Source: Cloeon dipterum (Eukaryota > Arthropoda > Insecta > Ephemeroptera > Baetidae). From it: a stretch of DNA of 64,000 nt. The notes beneath the pieces were generated by a model, which searched no databases, was not told where the DNA came from, and saw nothing but the letters and a program-made list of their open reading frames with translations. Positions 1 to 13,896 of this stretch are shown one piece after another. The number at the start of each line of letters is the position of its first letter. The first letter of the stretch is position 1. The stretch is taken from contig NC_088789.1 in the NCBI RefSeq assembly GCF_949628265.1, positions 23,739,883-23,803,882 of the forward strand. Direction: 5' to 3'. Both the position numbers and the translations under genes were made by a program.

Positions 1-3000
1 TTTGCTCAGCTTGCGGTCATGCATACTTTCGCGGCTCATTTAAATTTCCTCGTCACGATCTTCTCATTGAAATGTGCCTTTTGAAGGAAATTTTGCATCG
101 AAATAAATAACAACTTTCGGTAGGCAAACAATGAAAAGCATTCAAACTTTGTAGCCAATTGATCTGGAAATTTTTTAGCTCTCTCCAAATATATATGAGA
201 AAAAAATCTACTGTCAATAATTGTTTCCTTGTCTGTGTTAAGGTTGGAATTTTAACACGACGAAATAGCACCTGATCCACTATTAAATACCAAATGAGGA
301 TGAATCATGAAATGTCAAGAACTTTCAACCACATTTAAACGGTCTTATGAGAACTTAAAACCACAAAAATTGCCAAAAACCGCTGAAACGCCTTCAAAGC
401 CTGCTAAACCACGCGATTTGGTCTAAATTTTTGTTGGTAATTTTGTAATATTTTTCTAATTTAACTTCAGAAGTTTTATAATTAACAATGTAAAAGAAAA
501 TGGAGACTAATTTCCACATCTCTGCTATCAAGACATTACAAAACTCGCACATTAAAATCTTGCTGCCACATACGCCTTGCAGAGGGAGGGAAACTGTGCC
601 GCACAACAGTCTCTCAGTGCGGCTGGCATATATTTCATTTGGTTCACAAGTTTTAGTTATAATTATCTCAGCATTTTTAATTCCATAACTTTTCATCACG
701 GTATATAATTGTAAAGGCTATGTAGTAAGTTGTTGACTTATGCAGAGTTTTGGAGGACAATCCTAAGTCTAATATTATTTTTTGTTTTAATTAAACTTAA
801 TTTCCAAGCAATCCCTTTTGAAGCAAAATTACTCGCGTAAAAAACTACTACTCAAGAAAATTTGTAAACAAAAACTGGTTTGAATTGCGTCTATACCGAG
901 TCCAGAAACGTCTATTCATCTTTATCGTTGAAAAAAGCTGTCATCATCAACACGGATGTGCTATTTGAGGTAAAAAGTAATATCTGGCAATTCACGCAAG
1001 AGATAATATCAAATGGGGAAATTCACTTTTAGGAACAATGAATTCTTGCGGTACATTTATTTTATTCGTCTGGATTTTTCGCAAGCGACAATTGCAGTCA
1101 GCAATGTGAATTGCCGCGAGGTATTGAACGGCCGGCAGGTGAGCCTCGTTTTGTGCAAGTAGCAGAAGAAAAGAGACGTTTATTACTTTCCTTCTTGCAC
1201 AGCGGGTTGCCAATGTTAACTTTTTCGCTGTAACGTAATAAACCATCTCGCACAATTTTTGCCGCGTGAGTAACAACAAAGTTTGGATTTCTTTTCAAGT
1301 TCCAAGCCGCAGATTTTTATCTAATAAGAATAAGAAGAACTTTCGTCGCAATTTTACGGCGTCAGCCGGGGATTTATACGTGTCAGGAAAATTTATTGCT
1401 CTCGCGTTGCGCGAGTGAACGCCCGCGGCTGTTAAATAGAATTTTTCCGCCCGAAAAACCAGTGCTTTCGGTTTCCAATCGAGAGTGGCAATAATTTGCC
1501 CCCATTTTCATCGTAATTCATGCATCGTGCATTATAATTTGCTCGGTGAGCCGCTTATTAAATGCACCGATCTGGAGCACGAGCGCCGTCTTTGCCCCTG
1601 GAGGACACGACGCGGCATTAAAAGAGGAGTGCTCCCAGCCCAAGACCCAAGACAGCTCGTTTCATCATCTGAGACGCGGCGTTTTATCTCCGCAGCGTTT
1701 GGCAATCCGAAAACACACACAAGCGGCTCTTTTAATTGGTGACTAAGGCGCGCGCGATGTGTTATGAAGCTCTCCTCCGGGCTAGGCGTATCTCGCTTTC
1801 ACTCGCAATGTTTCGGTACTGCGTGTTTGTTGCTTTTTGGTGCACTTTTGGCGGATAAGTCGAATTGCAACCAGAGCACAACAACTCCGCAATGTTTCCT
1901 GGTGCGGTTGCACTCTTTCTTTAAACAATGCGCGTTTTGTTGGCTTCTGAGATTTAGATCTTGGCGTGGCCTATTGTAATTCGTGTCGTTAGGCGTTGTC
2001 AAGGCGCACCATTTGCTTTGAGCCTTTTTAGGAAAATGATGGCAGTGCACAGAGGTTTCCCTAAAAAATGGTAATACACTTTTCCTGCCCTTGACACAGA
2101 ATTAGGGCGAGCTCCACATTATTTTGAAATTGTTGAAACATAATTTATCATGGGATTTTTCCTTAAAGAGTTTGTCCCGATTTGCGTCACTTTATAATAA
2201 ATCGGGTTAACTTGGATATAATTTATTTACGTCTGTCATTTCAACTCCACCATTGAGAATAGGATAAAAGTTTAAGCTGGTCAGCTTTTTCTTATTATCT
2301 CTCTTGACGTCTCCTGACACGAAATTACTACAAATCACAGAATAAACGTGGGAACTCACAAAATATTAATATCCACTAATTTTTCAAAGATTTTGGGGCT
2401 TAAAATGGATAAAAATAAATCATAAATAGATTAATAAGGCAAACAATTGAAAATCATATGCATTGATGGATTCTGCAAGCGATCGTTTGAGTTCGTTTGT
2501 TTTAACAATTGATCTCCGACGAATTTCATCAAACAGAACAGAGCCAAGCTAAAAAAACAGATTATGCCAAATTTCTTGAAAATATGCGGCACTCGAAATT
2601 TTTTTAATGGCACTGTTTTAAATTATTTCAGATTTTTTTGTAGGGAGACATTAATGAAATGAAATTATAAAATGTTTTTAAATCAATATATAAACAGTGG
2701 GGTTTCACAGTATTTTCCCATTAAATAACTTTAAAAATTGCGCGTCAACCATTCATAAACTGCGGAAAATATTAGTTTTTACATTTTGTGCACCGCTTTT
2801 CCCGTTTTTAAAAGAAAAAGTTTTTACTTTGAATTCCGTGTGATTGAAATGACAGTCTATATTTAAAGCAAATATTTCGTGGAAATCATAATGGATAAAA
2901 GTCGCTCCTAGTTCAAATATATACCAAACTTTGATTATTAATTAACTACAAATAATTTTATGCAACCATTTTTTATGTTTAAAAACAAGGAAAAATGACT

Positions 3001-4839
3001 GGTAAAATTAAGAAAAATTAAAATTTAATAAATAAATAAAATTGTGTTTTTTTAGTAACTAATTTTTAAAGCAACTTTTTGGCGAGAAAATTGAGCAACT
3101 TAATTTAATTTTAACTTTATAGTTTCAAACAAATGCATAAACTTGTACTGTATTTGGTTAAGGCCCTTCAGGTGCCAAAACACTTGGTAAAAATTAACAT
3201 TAGGATTTACCTGAATCCTAATTATTCTTACAAAATAAAAAATCCTACTTCAAAAACCCCATTTCTTATAAGATAAATTATTAATAGCGTTTTTGTGCAT
3301 CAGATGATTCACCTTTAGGCTTATTGAAATCATATTGGCTATCAATCGCATCTGCTGCGAATGTTAAAGATCCGGCGGCGGGCCCACGGATTATTCTTTT
3401 GTGAGTTGAAGCAGAAACTTGCTCCACGCACGCCTGTTTTTGAATACCAATCGCGCGTACAATGTGTGTTCGCTCCGTCGGCCGCATATATGCGAAATTG
3501 ATAATCTTGGCGCACCTTGCAAATAAAATTAGAAATGATATTCGGCTTGGCAGGCCGGGCGCACGTGTGTTCGCAGGCTCACGTATAAACATAAAGGGGA
3601 AAGAAAGGTACGGTCTCCTCGACATCCTAGCAAGCCTCCGCGTGCGTAATGCGAAATTCAAATAAGGCACATCACACGGACGGACGGACTGAGAGTCTAT
3701 ATCGATTGATCTCAAATTCGCGCGAACGGAATGAAAATCGTGCTGCGGCATTCTTTCTCGCGGCCAGAACAATAAAATTCTGGTCGCCGCGAACACGAGG
3801 CGAACATTGGCGAGTTTAACGGCCTCTCGCCTTCATTTGAGAAAGAGAGACGCAGCTCACTCAACTCTCAGCATTTTATTTATATATAAATTTTTTGTTT
3901 AGTGCGCTGCATGCAGGTATTCTCTCATCTCCGTGGCTAACGAGAGCCACAACAGCAGCAGCCATTCTCTTCAGTTCTGGTTTGCCTATTTATTGTGAAC
4001 GGTCCGTGAAATACACAATTTTCAATTTTAGAGAAAGTTGCTTCTCCGAGCGGCGGTAGCGGCGGCTAAGTAAGAGCAGATGATTCCCTCGCCTACAGAT
4101 GCCTACGTACACATTAGCCGAAGAAAGAAAGAACTGACTGACGTGTCTGCTTGCTTTTCCCGACCTTTCTTTCCATCCAGTGTTTTTTATGTGTGTGCGG
4201 AAGAAATTTCTACAATATACGATACAGCAACATCTCATGTATGAGAAATGGCCTCTGCGCGCGGAATGATGAGCAGCTCGCCATTTACTTCCGACTCAAC
4301 TTTGAACTAACCGCGTAATAAGGAATTCTCCGAAGCGCTCCGTGTGTTTGTGTGTGCAAAACAACATCACTCATTGGGCAGGTGGTTTCCGGCTAACCTC
4401 CAAAATTGCACATAGAAGATGATCCTTCAAAAGCGAGAAATCCAACCAGCATGGTTGTAATGGGAATTCCTGCCTGTTATTATGCTATAACAACACGCGC
4501 GTTACTGTCGTTATTAAACCTAACATAAATGAAAATGGCTAACATTAAATAATTCATGGTGAAATATGACTTAGGTAGAAATAAAATTTTAACGCCGGCA
4601 CAAAATGGGCATATTCATTAACGTGTTTCCAAACATTTTCGACAAATTTCAAATATAAAAAGTAAAAATTAGGCAGTTATGAAAAATTAAAGTGGAATGA
4701 TACTGGGCAACAATTGAAAATTATTTAAATTGTTGGATGCCTTAAACAATTGACCGATAAACAATTTATTCTACAATTTGCAATAATCAAATAAGGATTT
4801 TATAAAAGTAAAAATTCAAATTTTCTCCAAAATTTCCAG

Positions 4840-5130
4840 CGCTTGGACCGCATTTTCTTGGCAGAGTTCGATTTCTCTCGTCGAGATCTGTCCATCAGCT
4901 GCATAAATTCTTTTAGGGAAGCCATTGTTTTGAAATAAAATCGGATTTCAAATAAAGAGACAGTCCTCACTATTTAAAAAGCATGCTAACTTCGCACTTT
5001 TCTCAAAATTTCGAAAGTTTCAGCGCTATCTAGGTCAATTTTGACTTTAACTGTATCCATAGGATTGTTTTATGCATCGTCAAAAAGAATTTTCAGGGTT
5101 TTTGCAATATCAATTCTCTTAAATTGATAA
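4840..5130 (+). repeat. Dispersed repeat, copy A
   Basis: About 290 bp resembling 11835-12085 on the same strand and the reverse complement of 49425-49695. Shared landmarks in order are ATTTTCTTGGCAGA, GTTTTGAAATAAAAT, GAGACAGTCCTCAC, AAAGCATGCTAACT and a TTTTATGCAT segment followed by a GATTTTC-like and a GGGTTTTTGCAA-like block. The copies are diverged with small gaps. No terminal repeats or coding potential were seen. Confidence 0.6.
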
Positions 5131-5556
5131 ATAATTCTCACAAAGGAAAGAATTAAATTTTTATGCGCCATTAATCATTACCTAAATATTCAGAATTGTA
5201 ATCAAAATGTCCTCGTGCAGAAGCCAATCAATGAGCCAATATCCTCTGTGGCTTGATACGATCCCAACGTAATTTTCCAGCCAAATAAGTTTGAAAACCC
5301 AATCCATGTAATTAAACATTTGATTATTTTGATATTTCCAACTGATTTTCGGCATGATGAAAAAATCATCTGAGTGCACAATTCTGCTCATGTAATTCCT
5401 CCCACGATCACGCGAGTAATAACTGTCGCAGGCAATTAGGATGACGAGCCACGAAATTGGAAAGTCGCCTGCGTGGATAATAAAAGAAGTAATAGTAGTG
5501 TCGTTTTATTCGCCGTCATGCCATCACTCGCTAAAAGCGGCTGCTGTTATCATTAA

Positions 5557-5663
5557 CACGAAAGAAATGAATTAAATGCGCCGCCTGCAATGTTCAAATG
5601 AAAGTAAACATCTTTAGTGAGAGTAATGCATTGTTGACAATCATGAGGCCTGAAAAGCTGCGC
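5557..5663 (+). repeat. Local duplication, unit 1
   Basis: This segment resembles 6412-6542 in the same orientation. Matching pieces include ACACGAAAGAAATGAATTA, CTGCAATGTT, ATGAAAGT and GCCTGAAAAGCTGCG. The second unit carries extra bases in the middle. It is an old tandem-type duplication about 860 bp apart, of unknown function. Confidence 0.5.
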
Positions 5664-6411
5664 AACGAGTTGGCTATAAAATTTAATATTTTTGTTTTCT
5701 CAAGACATCAACGAAAATAAATAATGGATTGGGTCAATTTTGTTTTAAAAACAAACTTAAGATTAGATAATTTTGGTCTAAATTAACGACCAGGAAAGTC
5801 TCTTTTATGGGGAAAATATTCGATTCAGGTCCTGAAAACGAAAGAAAAATATTTTAGGCACTCTAAATTATCTCTTTGCAGCTTTTAATAAATGCCTGCG
5901 ATTTTTAAAATGGTCGGAAATAAACCTTTTTACTTTATGTTTTTAACGTCAGATCTGAAAAATAATTCAATTTAACGGTGTCCTGATAGGGGAATAATAT
6001 TTACTCTCGACGGAAGAGATGAAAAACTTTTTTTCGATTTTACTGTGATCCACGAACCTATTTTAAACTCCCGGAGGTTACAAGTGATCAACAGTGCTTT
6101 TTAAAAACCTCATGAGGGCTTAAATTACATCTCATACCCACTGGTTTTAATACATGCGATGGAAAAAATACAGAAAATGACGTTTGTTATTTATGAGAAC
6201 GGAACACTAGAGTTATAATTTGCTATTAGAGATTGTAGTAACCATTAAAATAAAAAAACAATTATTTTTGCACACTCATTAATTAACAATTAAAGAGTTA
6301 GAAATTTTACGGCAGCTTAGTGGTCTTCTTTTTAAGCTAAATCAGTGATCCAAATATTTCAAGAACACGAAATTTATCACAATGACTTAAATTAATGGCT
6401 TAATTCTGCAG

Positions 6412-6542
6412 CACGAAAGAATTGAATTAGAGGTTGGCTGCAATGTTTTGATGAAAGTTAACACCTTCAGTGGAGAGGCGTTTGTTCGGAAACACGCTCA
6501 TTGTTTGCAGTACTCGTCGACAATTAGGCTTGAAAAGCTGCG
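6412..6542 (+). repeat. Local duplication, unit 2
   Basis: Partner of 5557-5663, about 25 bases longer because of insertions around TTTGTTCGGAAACACG. It contains the matching blocks GCACGAAAGAATTGAATTA, CTGCAATGTT, GATGAAAGTTAACA and GCTTGAAAAGCTGCG. Confidence 0.5.
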
Positions 6543-9500
6543 AAAGCATCGCAGAGGCTGACTGTGCATTTCAACAATCAACGTGCAGCGCTGCGGCTGC
6601 ATCGTCAATTCGATTAGTTTCGCGTGTTTCGCCTCTCGGTGTTGCCAGCAATTGTACACATGCGGTGAGAGCCGGTCAAAATAAAAATATCACGACGGGT
6701 TCATTATGCGGCGCGCCAGACAAAGGTGGAATTGAATCGGGCCAATATTTGTGAGATTGTGAAAAGTCTCATTATTAATTTCACTCACAGCCCGGCCGAC
6801 GCTAATTGTAAGAAGGCAGCGCGATTGAATAGCTGCTTTCCCTTTGATAGTCGAGCACGTCCACGTCCGAAAGTGTACACAGCCTAGGTACGTGCTGGTC
6901 GGGGGGCCCATTGTGCCGAGATCATCGCTCGCCGCGCGCGCGCGCGATTCAGAGCGGCCAATTATAAAAAAGAGAGACCGCGCCGACGACGATGGCAAGC
7001 AAAGTGATGCAACAATCGAGTTCTCGCTTTGATGGCTCAGAACAATGCCGAACTATAATCTAAGTACGCATGCAGGAACGCATTCGGCAAAAAAACTGAT
7101 GTACTTTTGGCTGGTGCACCCACTGTGACCGCGGCTTATTTAGTCGGGTTCGCCTTAATAGAGTTTGCTGGGCTGCTGGCGCAATCGCCGCCGCCGCCAC
7201 CGCCGCCTCCGCGATATGCTTTTTTTGCTGAAAAGGCGGAAAATCTAATTGCACCCTCGGGCTTCCGGCGACCGAGAAGCTAATTTCCGAGCTCGCAGTA
7301 AAACACTTTTCTGCGGCAATAATTCACACTCGCCGGAGCATTGGATTTTCCTACGTGCTGCAAATTTGAATTGCTCATTGTCGCTCTCCGGAAAGTGAAA
7401 AATTGCTCATTTTCCTCTGGGCTGCTCGACAATCATCTGTCATCAGGAAAAGGTGAAAATTGAGAGCAAAATTTATGGCTAACCTGCAAGTTTTTTTTAT
7501 TGGAGCACAAGAGGGATAAAAAAATTAATTTTACTCAAAATATAATATTTATTTTTAATTGAGTGCAAACCAGTTGCATGAATGAATTTGTTTAAAATGA
7601 ATTTCTTTGGAATAGAGCAACAGTTTGAAAAAATTTCAGTGCACATTTTCTAAAGCTTTTGCAGTTGAACAGATGAGGAACGAGTAATGTAGAAATTTCT
7701 CGCAGAGGTTGCAGTTTTGGCCGCATGGTTAATCTAGCTATGTATTTATCTTTTTTTGTAAAAAAAGATCTTCAACATAAATGCTGTTCTCGCTTTGAAA
7801 TATATAATTATATTTTTGTAAATTTTTAGCATTATTCAAAAGACTTTTTATTTATTTTAAAATGCTACTGTCAAAAGATAATTAAAACTTAAAAAAAAAG
7901 TTAAGAAACTATACACGACGTCACAAAATTTGATAAATAGTTAATAAGAAAAATATTAAAAAAAAACTTTAAAATTTGTAATAGCTATTTATTTTGATGT
8001 AAATTAAAATAAATGTTGTATATTTTGCAATCATCAAAGCTTTAAATTTAAAATTAATTACATTGCACCATTTTTAAATTACTCGTTCCGACAGTACAAT
8101 CAAAAATGCAAAATGCTCATTTCTATAATCTATGAGATGAAAATCCACTAATTTGGGGAAATTCAATTAGTGAAATGAACCATTAAATCCCAAACGATTT
8201 TAATTGAAACAATTTTCCACTGTGAGAGCACAGTACCATCTGTAAAACTAATTAATTTTCACCTCCTTCTAACAAGTTAATATTTAAACTAAATTATGGC
8301 TATATGGAATTTCCTGTGGGATGAGTGTGGAATATTGAAACCATATTCGATTGCGAACGTTGCCCACGTTCGTTGCTATCGTGCTTGCGCAAAGCAACAA
8401 ATCCAATTTTTGCCTTCACGCGTGATAATCCTTCAAATTGAGCGGAAGTCGCTCGGTTCATCGTTTTATACAATTCGAATTTGATAGCCTCCATTATTTC
8501 ATGGTGCATCTCTGGCAATAACTCTCGTTTCTCTGTTTCCTGTTGCAAATAAATGGCTGGTTGCAGAAATAACGAAGGTCTGCCGATCAAACACGCGTTT
8601 TGCAACGTGCGTTGCAGGCAGAAGGGCCAATTATCGCGCGATCGTAAATAAAAATTTTACGATCAAACACATTAAAAGAGGCACCGCCGCGTGAACAGTC
8701 TCGTGAGATTCGAGTATTGGCCTGATTTTGTGCCGATTGTGTCATACGTGAACGCATATACATATTATATAAAACGCGTGTGTCAAAAAGCAGCCAGCGA
8801 TCATCAATTGTGCAAAGCGAGGCCGTCGGCGCCGCTCGATATTAAAAATTGATCTCTTTTGCTCGCTTTTCTCTCTGGAAACTGGGTTGGAAGAAAATGG
8901 TTATTTGCATAGATGCCGCGCAACGTGCGTGTGTAATTTTGAAAGCGAATCCACTTGTTCACATAGTGTCTTCTATTTGCCACTAAAAAACGGGAGACCA
9001 TGGCCTATTTACAAAAAATAATAATCGAGAGCCTGTGAACCTCATAGCCATTGTGGCCAGATGGTTCGTTTGTAATTCATCTTGAAAGAGCTGCCTTCTC
9101 ATGAATAACATCGCCGGTCCCATAGATCTAGATTTCACCAGAGTCACAAAACATTAAGCCGCTGCTGCGCTTGGCGCTTGGCACTCAATCAACTTGCACT
9201 TTCCAAAGGTGTTCAGGTTAATTGATAGATGCGTGATGAAACTCGATTTTTTGAAAATTAAATAGAGAAATTTACTGCGAGTTGGCTCTAATTAATGTTT
9301 ACCAGGAAATATATTCTTGTATAATATTTTTATTGACAGAAGGAATGTGTTTGATGTTTGATGCCCAGATTTACCTAGAAAGCAGTACGAATTTTCGAAG
9401 AGATCAGCGTTAATTTGTTTGTTTGCTTTTCAAATGGCGAGCTCGAGCACCTGTCTGCTGCCTATTGAGAGTCGTGATTTATTTCACCAAAAGAAGAAAG

Positions 9501-11834
9501 TGCCTCGTAAGGCACACCGGTTTGTAGATCTCAACGAGAGGATTGGCAAGCGGGTCGAATCGGGGAAATTTGTGAGAAAATTTTGGCAAAATGAAGACTT
9601 AGAAATTATTTGGTAAAATTAATTGTTACTAAGCAATTGTATCAATCTTTAATTATAAAATTTAAAAATGGCGTCCCGTAATTGCTGAAACAACAACAAT
9701 ACCGAACCATAAACTAACTAAATCACTGACACGCAGACTAATATCTACGATTTGCCTTGAAATCTTAATTTTCCTTTAATGCTGTGAATATTAAGGCTCA
9801 GGAAAAAGGACCCATTTTTCAAGGAACACAGTTTAAGATTGTCATCATTAATGTGAATTATAGCAAAAAATAAAAAATAAATGTTTAAAAAAGTGCCTTC
9901 AAAATTTAAACGAATGTTTAAGTCCTCTTAGAATTCAAATTTCAGCTCCATCATAGAAGTAAACCCACGGAAAGTTAAGCCTGTGTGTGTATTTCTTGTT
10001 TGCATTTTTTAATGTGTTTGCGCTGACTCAATTTTTGTCTGTTGATAAATTCCAATGAAGGAGGAAACACGCCAGTGTAAAGCTTCCTCGGTTATATCTA
10101 CAGAAATATCATTTTGTCATACTTTTCTGTGGAAATAATGCAAAATAAACACCGTGAAAGTGGCTCCACTGTCAATATTTGTTGTGAAAAATATTTAGCA
10201 TCTCTGAGAATTATTATCGTTTTTTTCATAACTGAGAACTACAAACTTTGGAAGAACATAATTATCTCGTTACAAATTTCTTGACTTTTCTACTCATAAA
10301 AACGCACAAATTACTCAACTAAACAATTTGTCCTGACGAGAAAAATATTCAAGAATTAGTTCATTGCATAATTAATTAGTTTTCGACTCTCCCACTTTGC
10401 AGTCTGCACTGATCGACATTTATGGCATATAGTAGAAATAATTGCGCATTGCAATGTAAATTGATAACAGTCAATAAACTCTGTCATTGAACTTCAGGTC
10501 CATGTGTGTAACTGAATGCACCGTGTGCGGCGTGTTGTAGCGCAATTTCTCTCCGAAGGGCACGATCTCTAAACGCCCGACAACGCGGCATCATAAATAA
10601 AGAGTCGATCTCGTTTTCTGCTCCACAGATTTCACCGGCGCGCACTTAGCGCAAAAAAATAATAACGCAGCGTTCGAGCGATGCCGTCATTCAATATCGG
10701 CGTTGGTAGTCAAAATAATATCGGAAATTTCCCTTTGTTGTTGTCACCGTCGTCAAATTCCAATGTATTTTATTTATTATATTGCTTTTTCTGATGCGAG
10801 CTTCCTTGTGCGACGAATTTATCTCGTTGTCAAGGTTAATCGCTTTGGGAAAGTAGGCTCCGCGCGACGTTGAGAAAACTCGAATAGAAACAAAACTCTA
10901 ATGATGCGCATGAGGCTAGATTATTTATCATTATCATCGCTGAAGAGGCAATTTTACGCTGGACCGAATTTGACGAGTTCATCGTCTTATTGCTACAGAG
11001 AACTAAAGCGAGAATAAGTTCAACACTCTCGTTTCCCCGCGCATGGAAACGTCACATACCATTTTTGGAACGGTCACTTATTATGTTGTGTGAGTGTGGA
11101 AAATTGTAGACTAATCACAATTTCTAAGACCTTGCCCTTGTGTGTTTCACTCCAAAAGGACTGTTAATGTGACTTTCGTTTTCTTTTTTTACGCATAATA
11201 TTCTGAAGTGAATTAAATCTGTTCCAGGCATTTTAAATTATAGCCAATCATATTTAAGCGTATTTTCTAGGAAATATTTGATTGGTGTGTTTGTACAATT
11301 TTGTACCCTGAAAATATATGATAAAATTAAAAGAGTTTATTACTTTCAGTCGATTTACCTTCAATAAATTTGTCCATTCTTTGCCACACGCTCAAATCAA
11401 ATAAAAAAATTGATCATTTATTTTACTTTAAATTAAAAAATGCATTAGTACATTAAACGGATTAAAAAATTTTAAATTGCGAAATATTTAATTTTAAACA
11501 GCTAACAATTTTGATCTTGCGTAATATATTTTTAACTACAAAAATTTGTTGCTGCATTGATTTGTTAAAATTTAGACATGGTAAGAATGGGCAAACAAAT
11601 GCTAGCAGAAAACTGCTAAAACGCTTGAAAACAATAGTTATCTCACGCCGCATTGAGCAACCACCATTTGTCTAGTAGATTGGTATAGGGTTTTATTTGA
11701 AATTCATTATAATTGACAAAAACGATTTTGTTGATCAAATGTTTCAGTTTTAGCAGTTTCTTTACAATGTTTGGTGATTGCAAGAGGACCTTTACCAGTC
11801 AAAATTCAAATTTTGACCATTTTCTATTAAATTT

Positions 11835-12085
11835 ACAGCATTGAACCACATTTTCTTGGCAGATTGTGATTCCTCACGCCACTAAATTGAGAAACTCTTT
11901 GTTCTGAAATAAAATAAGATCTCAAGTAGCGAGAGTCCTCCCCATTTGTAGCCAGTTTTTCCAAAAAAATATACCTTGGTAAATATTGGCTTGAACTGAA
12001 TGGTTTATGCATTGGCAACAAGGATTTTCCGGGGGTTTGTATAGTATAAATCCTCCTTAAGAGCTTTGCAATCAATTTTAATGAG
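11835..12085 (+). repeat. Dispersed repeat, copy B
   Basis: Same family as 4840-5130. It shares ACATTTTCTTGGCAGA, TTCTGAAATAAAAT, GAGAGTCCTCCCCATTTG and the end block TTTATGCATTGGCAACAAGG followed by GATTTTCC and GGGGTTTG. The central part is shorter than in copies A and C. Confidence 0.55.
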
Positions 12086-13896
12086 ATCGATATGAGGAAA
12101 GTTGAAAGTTTTCGTGACTGTGAGTCATGCCTGCTTAAATCCCAAATAACTATAATCCCTTTGGTACAAGTTCCGTGGAAAACACTCTGTCCATTGAGGA
12201 AGCTGTAAACGAGTTTATGCGCGTTTATCCGATCAAGGGATTCCCGGAGTGGGCGTTCGAGTCTTGTTTTTGCGTCTCTCTCTCACTCAGCACCGGCCAC
12301 AGGTGCGAGGAAAGCTTTTTTGCCACGGCGGTCACTGCTGCTGCTAAGCTGCACGTGCGTCATTGTTATTCAATTCTCATTTACATTGCACCAGGACTTT
12401 ATTATTATTCCAATTTTAATCTCTCAAGTTTATCTGCTGCTGGGGCTGGCAAAGGAAAGTGCTGAAACGCAGCCAATTAGTCCCGATCCTTGGCGGAAAA
12501 ATCATTGACCCATACACATTTTCTGGCGGCGTGCATTTAACCGAAAATGCGTCGAGTTTTGATTTTATGCCGAGTAGCGTGAACTTGCCTGTTTGTAATA
12601 AAACCGCTCATGAATAATGTCATGCTTGACACACTTCACAATGCCGAATTTGTAAACATTTCCATGCATAATTGCCGCAGTTATTAGGCTGCAAATTAGA
12701 AAAAAATACACCTCTGAATGCCATTGAGAAGAGGAAAACAAAGGAGAGGCCGCCGTGAAATTAGCATAAGGGAATTATTCTGTAAAATAATTAGAAACTC
12801 ACACGCACTTAGTTTTTCCTCATTAAAAGGGCTGTAAAATTCAGAGAGTTGACTAATTTTGTGAGCTTCGACGCAATTATTGGAAGCATCTAGGGCTTGG
12901 AGTTTTATTTCTGTGCATCTTTAATTTGAGACGTACAAGATGAGCATGAAACTCGTGATATTAAGACAGACTATTGAGCCACATTTAACGTCTCTAAAAT
13001 CGTCAAAATTAATTCTAAGCCTAAAGGCACCTTAAAAATAATTTAATATTTTGGATTTTTCAACAAATTAAATGTTGTTTTTTAAACCTCTTTGAAAAAA
13101 TTTAATTTGGTGTTGAAATTTCACCATTTTAGCCACTTTTTAGTTTTCAATGCAATATACACGAAAATTGGGCTTCAAATCACAACTTTTCCTTGTTTGA
13201 ATGTGTTTTTTTTAATTTGTTGGTTTTTTAATTGTAAATAGATACGCATTTAAATTATGTTAATCAATCAATTTTTTAAGATTTAAATAAGCTATCTCTT
13301 AAAATGAAATAAGAGAATTTAAATATTGTGCATCCACTAAATTGATATAAAATGAAAGTTTAATGTTCTTGCAGGTTTCAAGGATTCGATTTGTTTCTAC
13401 GAAAAAAATAAACGTAATTTTTCATTCTTACTTTTATTTAATTTTAATTTTCTTTCATTCAATATTCCGGCCGTATGATTCTCATCTTATTCCATCTAGA
13501 ATTTATTTTACTGTGCTACCGTTCTAGTCTTTATTCTATAAATTCCTGTGCAGTTTAAGTTGGAATTATAGCAACATTTGAAATGCTTCTTCAATAAGAA
13601 TTACTGTAATAAGATTACTTGTGAGGGCAGCAGCCGTGTCTCGAACATAAATAACTGTTTGAATATAATTCATGAGTAAATTCTAAATTTACGGCATGGA
13701 AAATTAGAAAAACATGGCTATTTTGTCTTATTTTCAGCTCCTTTAAATTAATTTTATTGATTTTAAACGTCAGTAAATCATTAAAAGCATCAAATTTGGT
13801 GAAAAATTTGTTTTATAATTTTATATTTTATTTTAAATGTTAGAACAGTCATGCAGTGGCCAATAATTGTAAGTCAACCACAAAGGGTCTACATAC

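Larger units (their letters stand above)
1..13896. other. Long gene-poor stretch, probably first intron and regulatory DNA of a minus-strand gene
   Basis: I see no convincing coding exon here. AT-rich DNA alternates with blocks of balanced base composition, roughly 1040-1990, 3290-4420, 5400-5680, 6420-7450, 8300-9060, 10490-11060 and 12170-12560. The longest open frames lie in these blocks, have no recognisable domains and lack splice context. A short CG run sits near 6934-6950 and a CCG/CCA triplet run near 7187-7212. Because a signal-peptide exon on the minus strand starts at 14053 and is spliced leftwards, this stretch is most simply its large first intron, with the balanced blocks as candidate enhancers. 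That reading is inference. Confidence 0.5.

Noticed and set aside
1-39. Minus-strand ATG at 39 running off the left edge (13 codons)
   Set aside because: Too short to judge; no promoter, Kozak or splice evidence ties it to a gene.
3281-3796. 171-residue open frame on the minus strand
   Set aside because: No recognisable domain, odd Arg/Pro-rich composition, no splice or UTR context; it lies in a GC-richer block where long frames arise by chance.
12175-12465. 96-residue open frame on the plus strand
   Set aside because: It starts with GTG rather than ATG, has no domain, and lies in a balanced-composition non-coding block.
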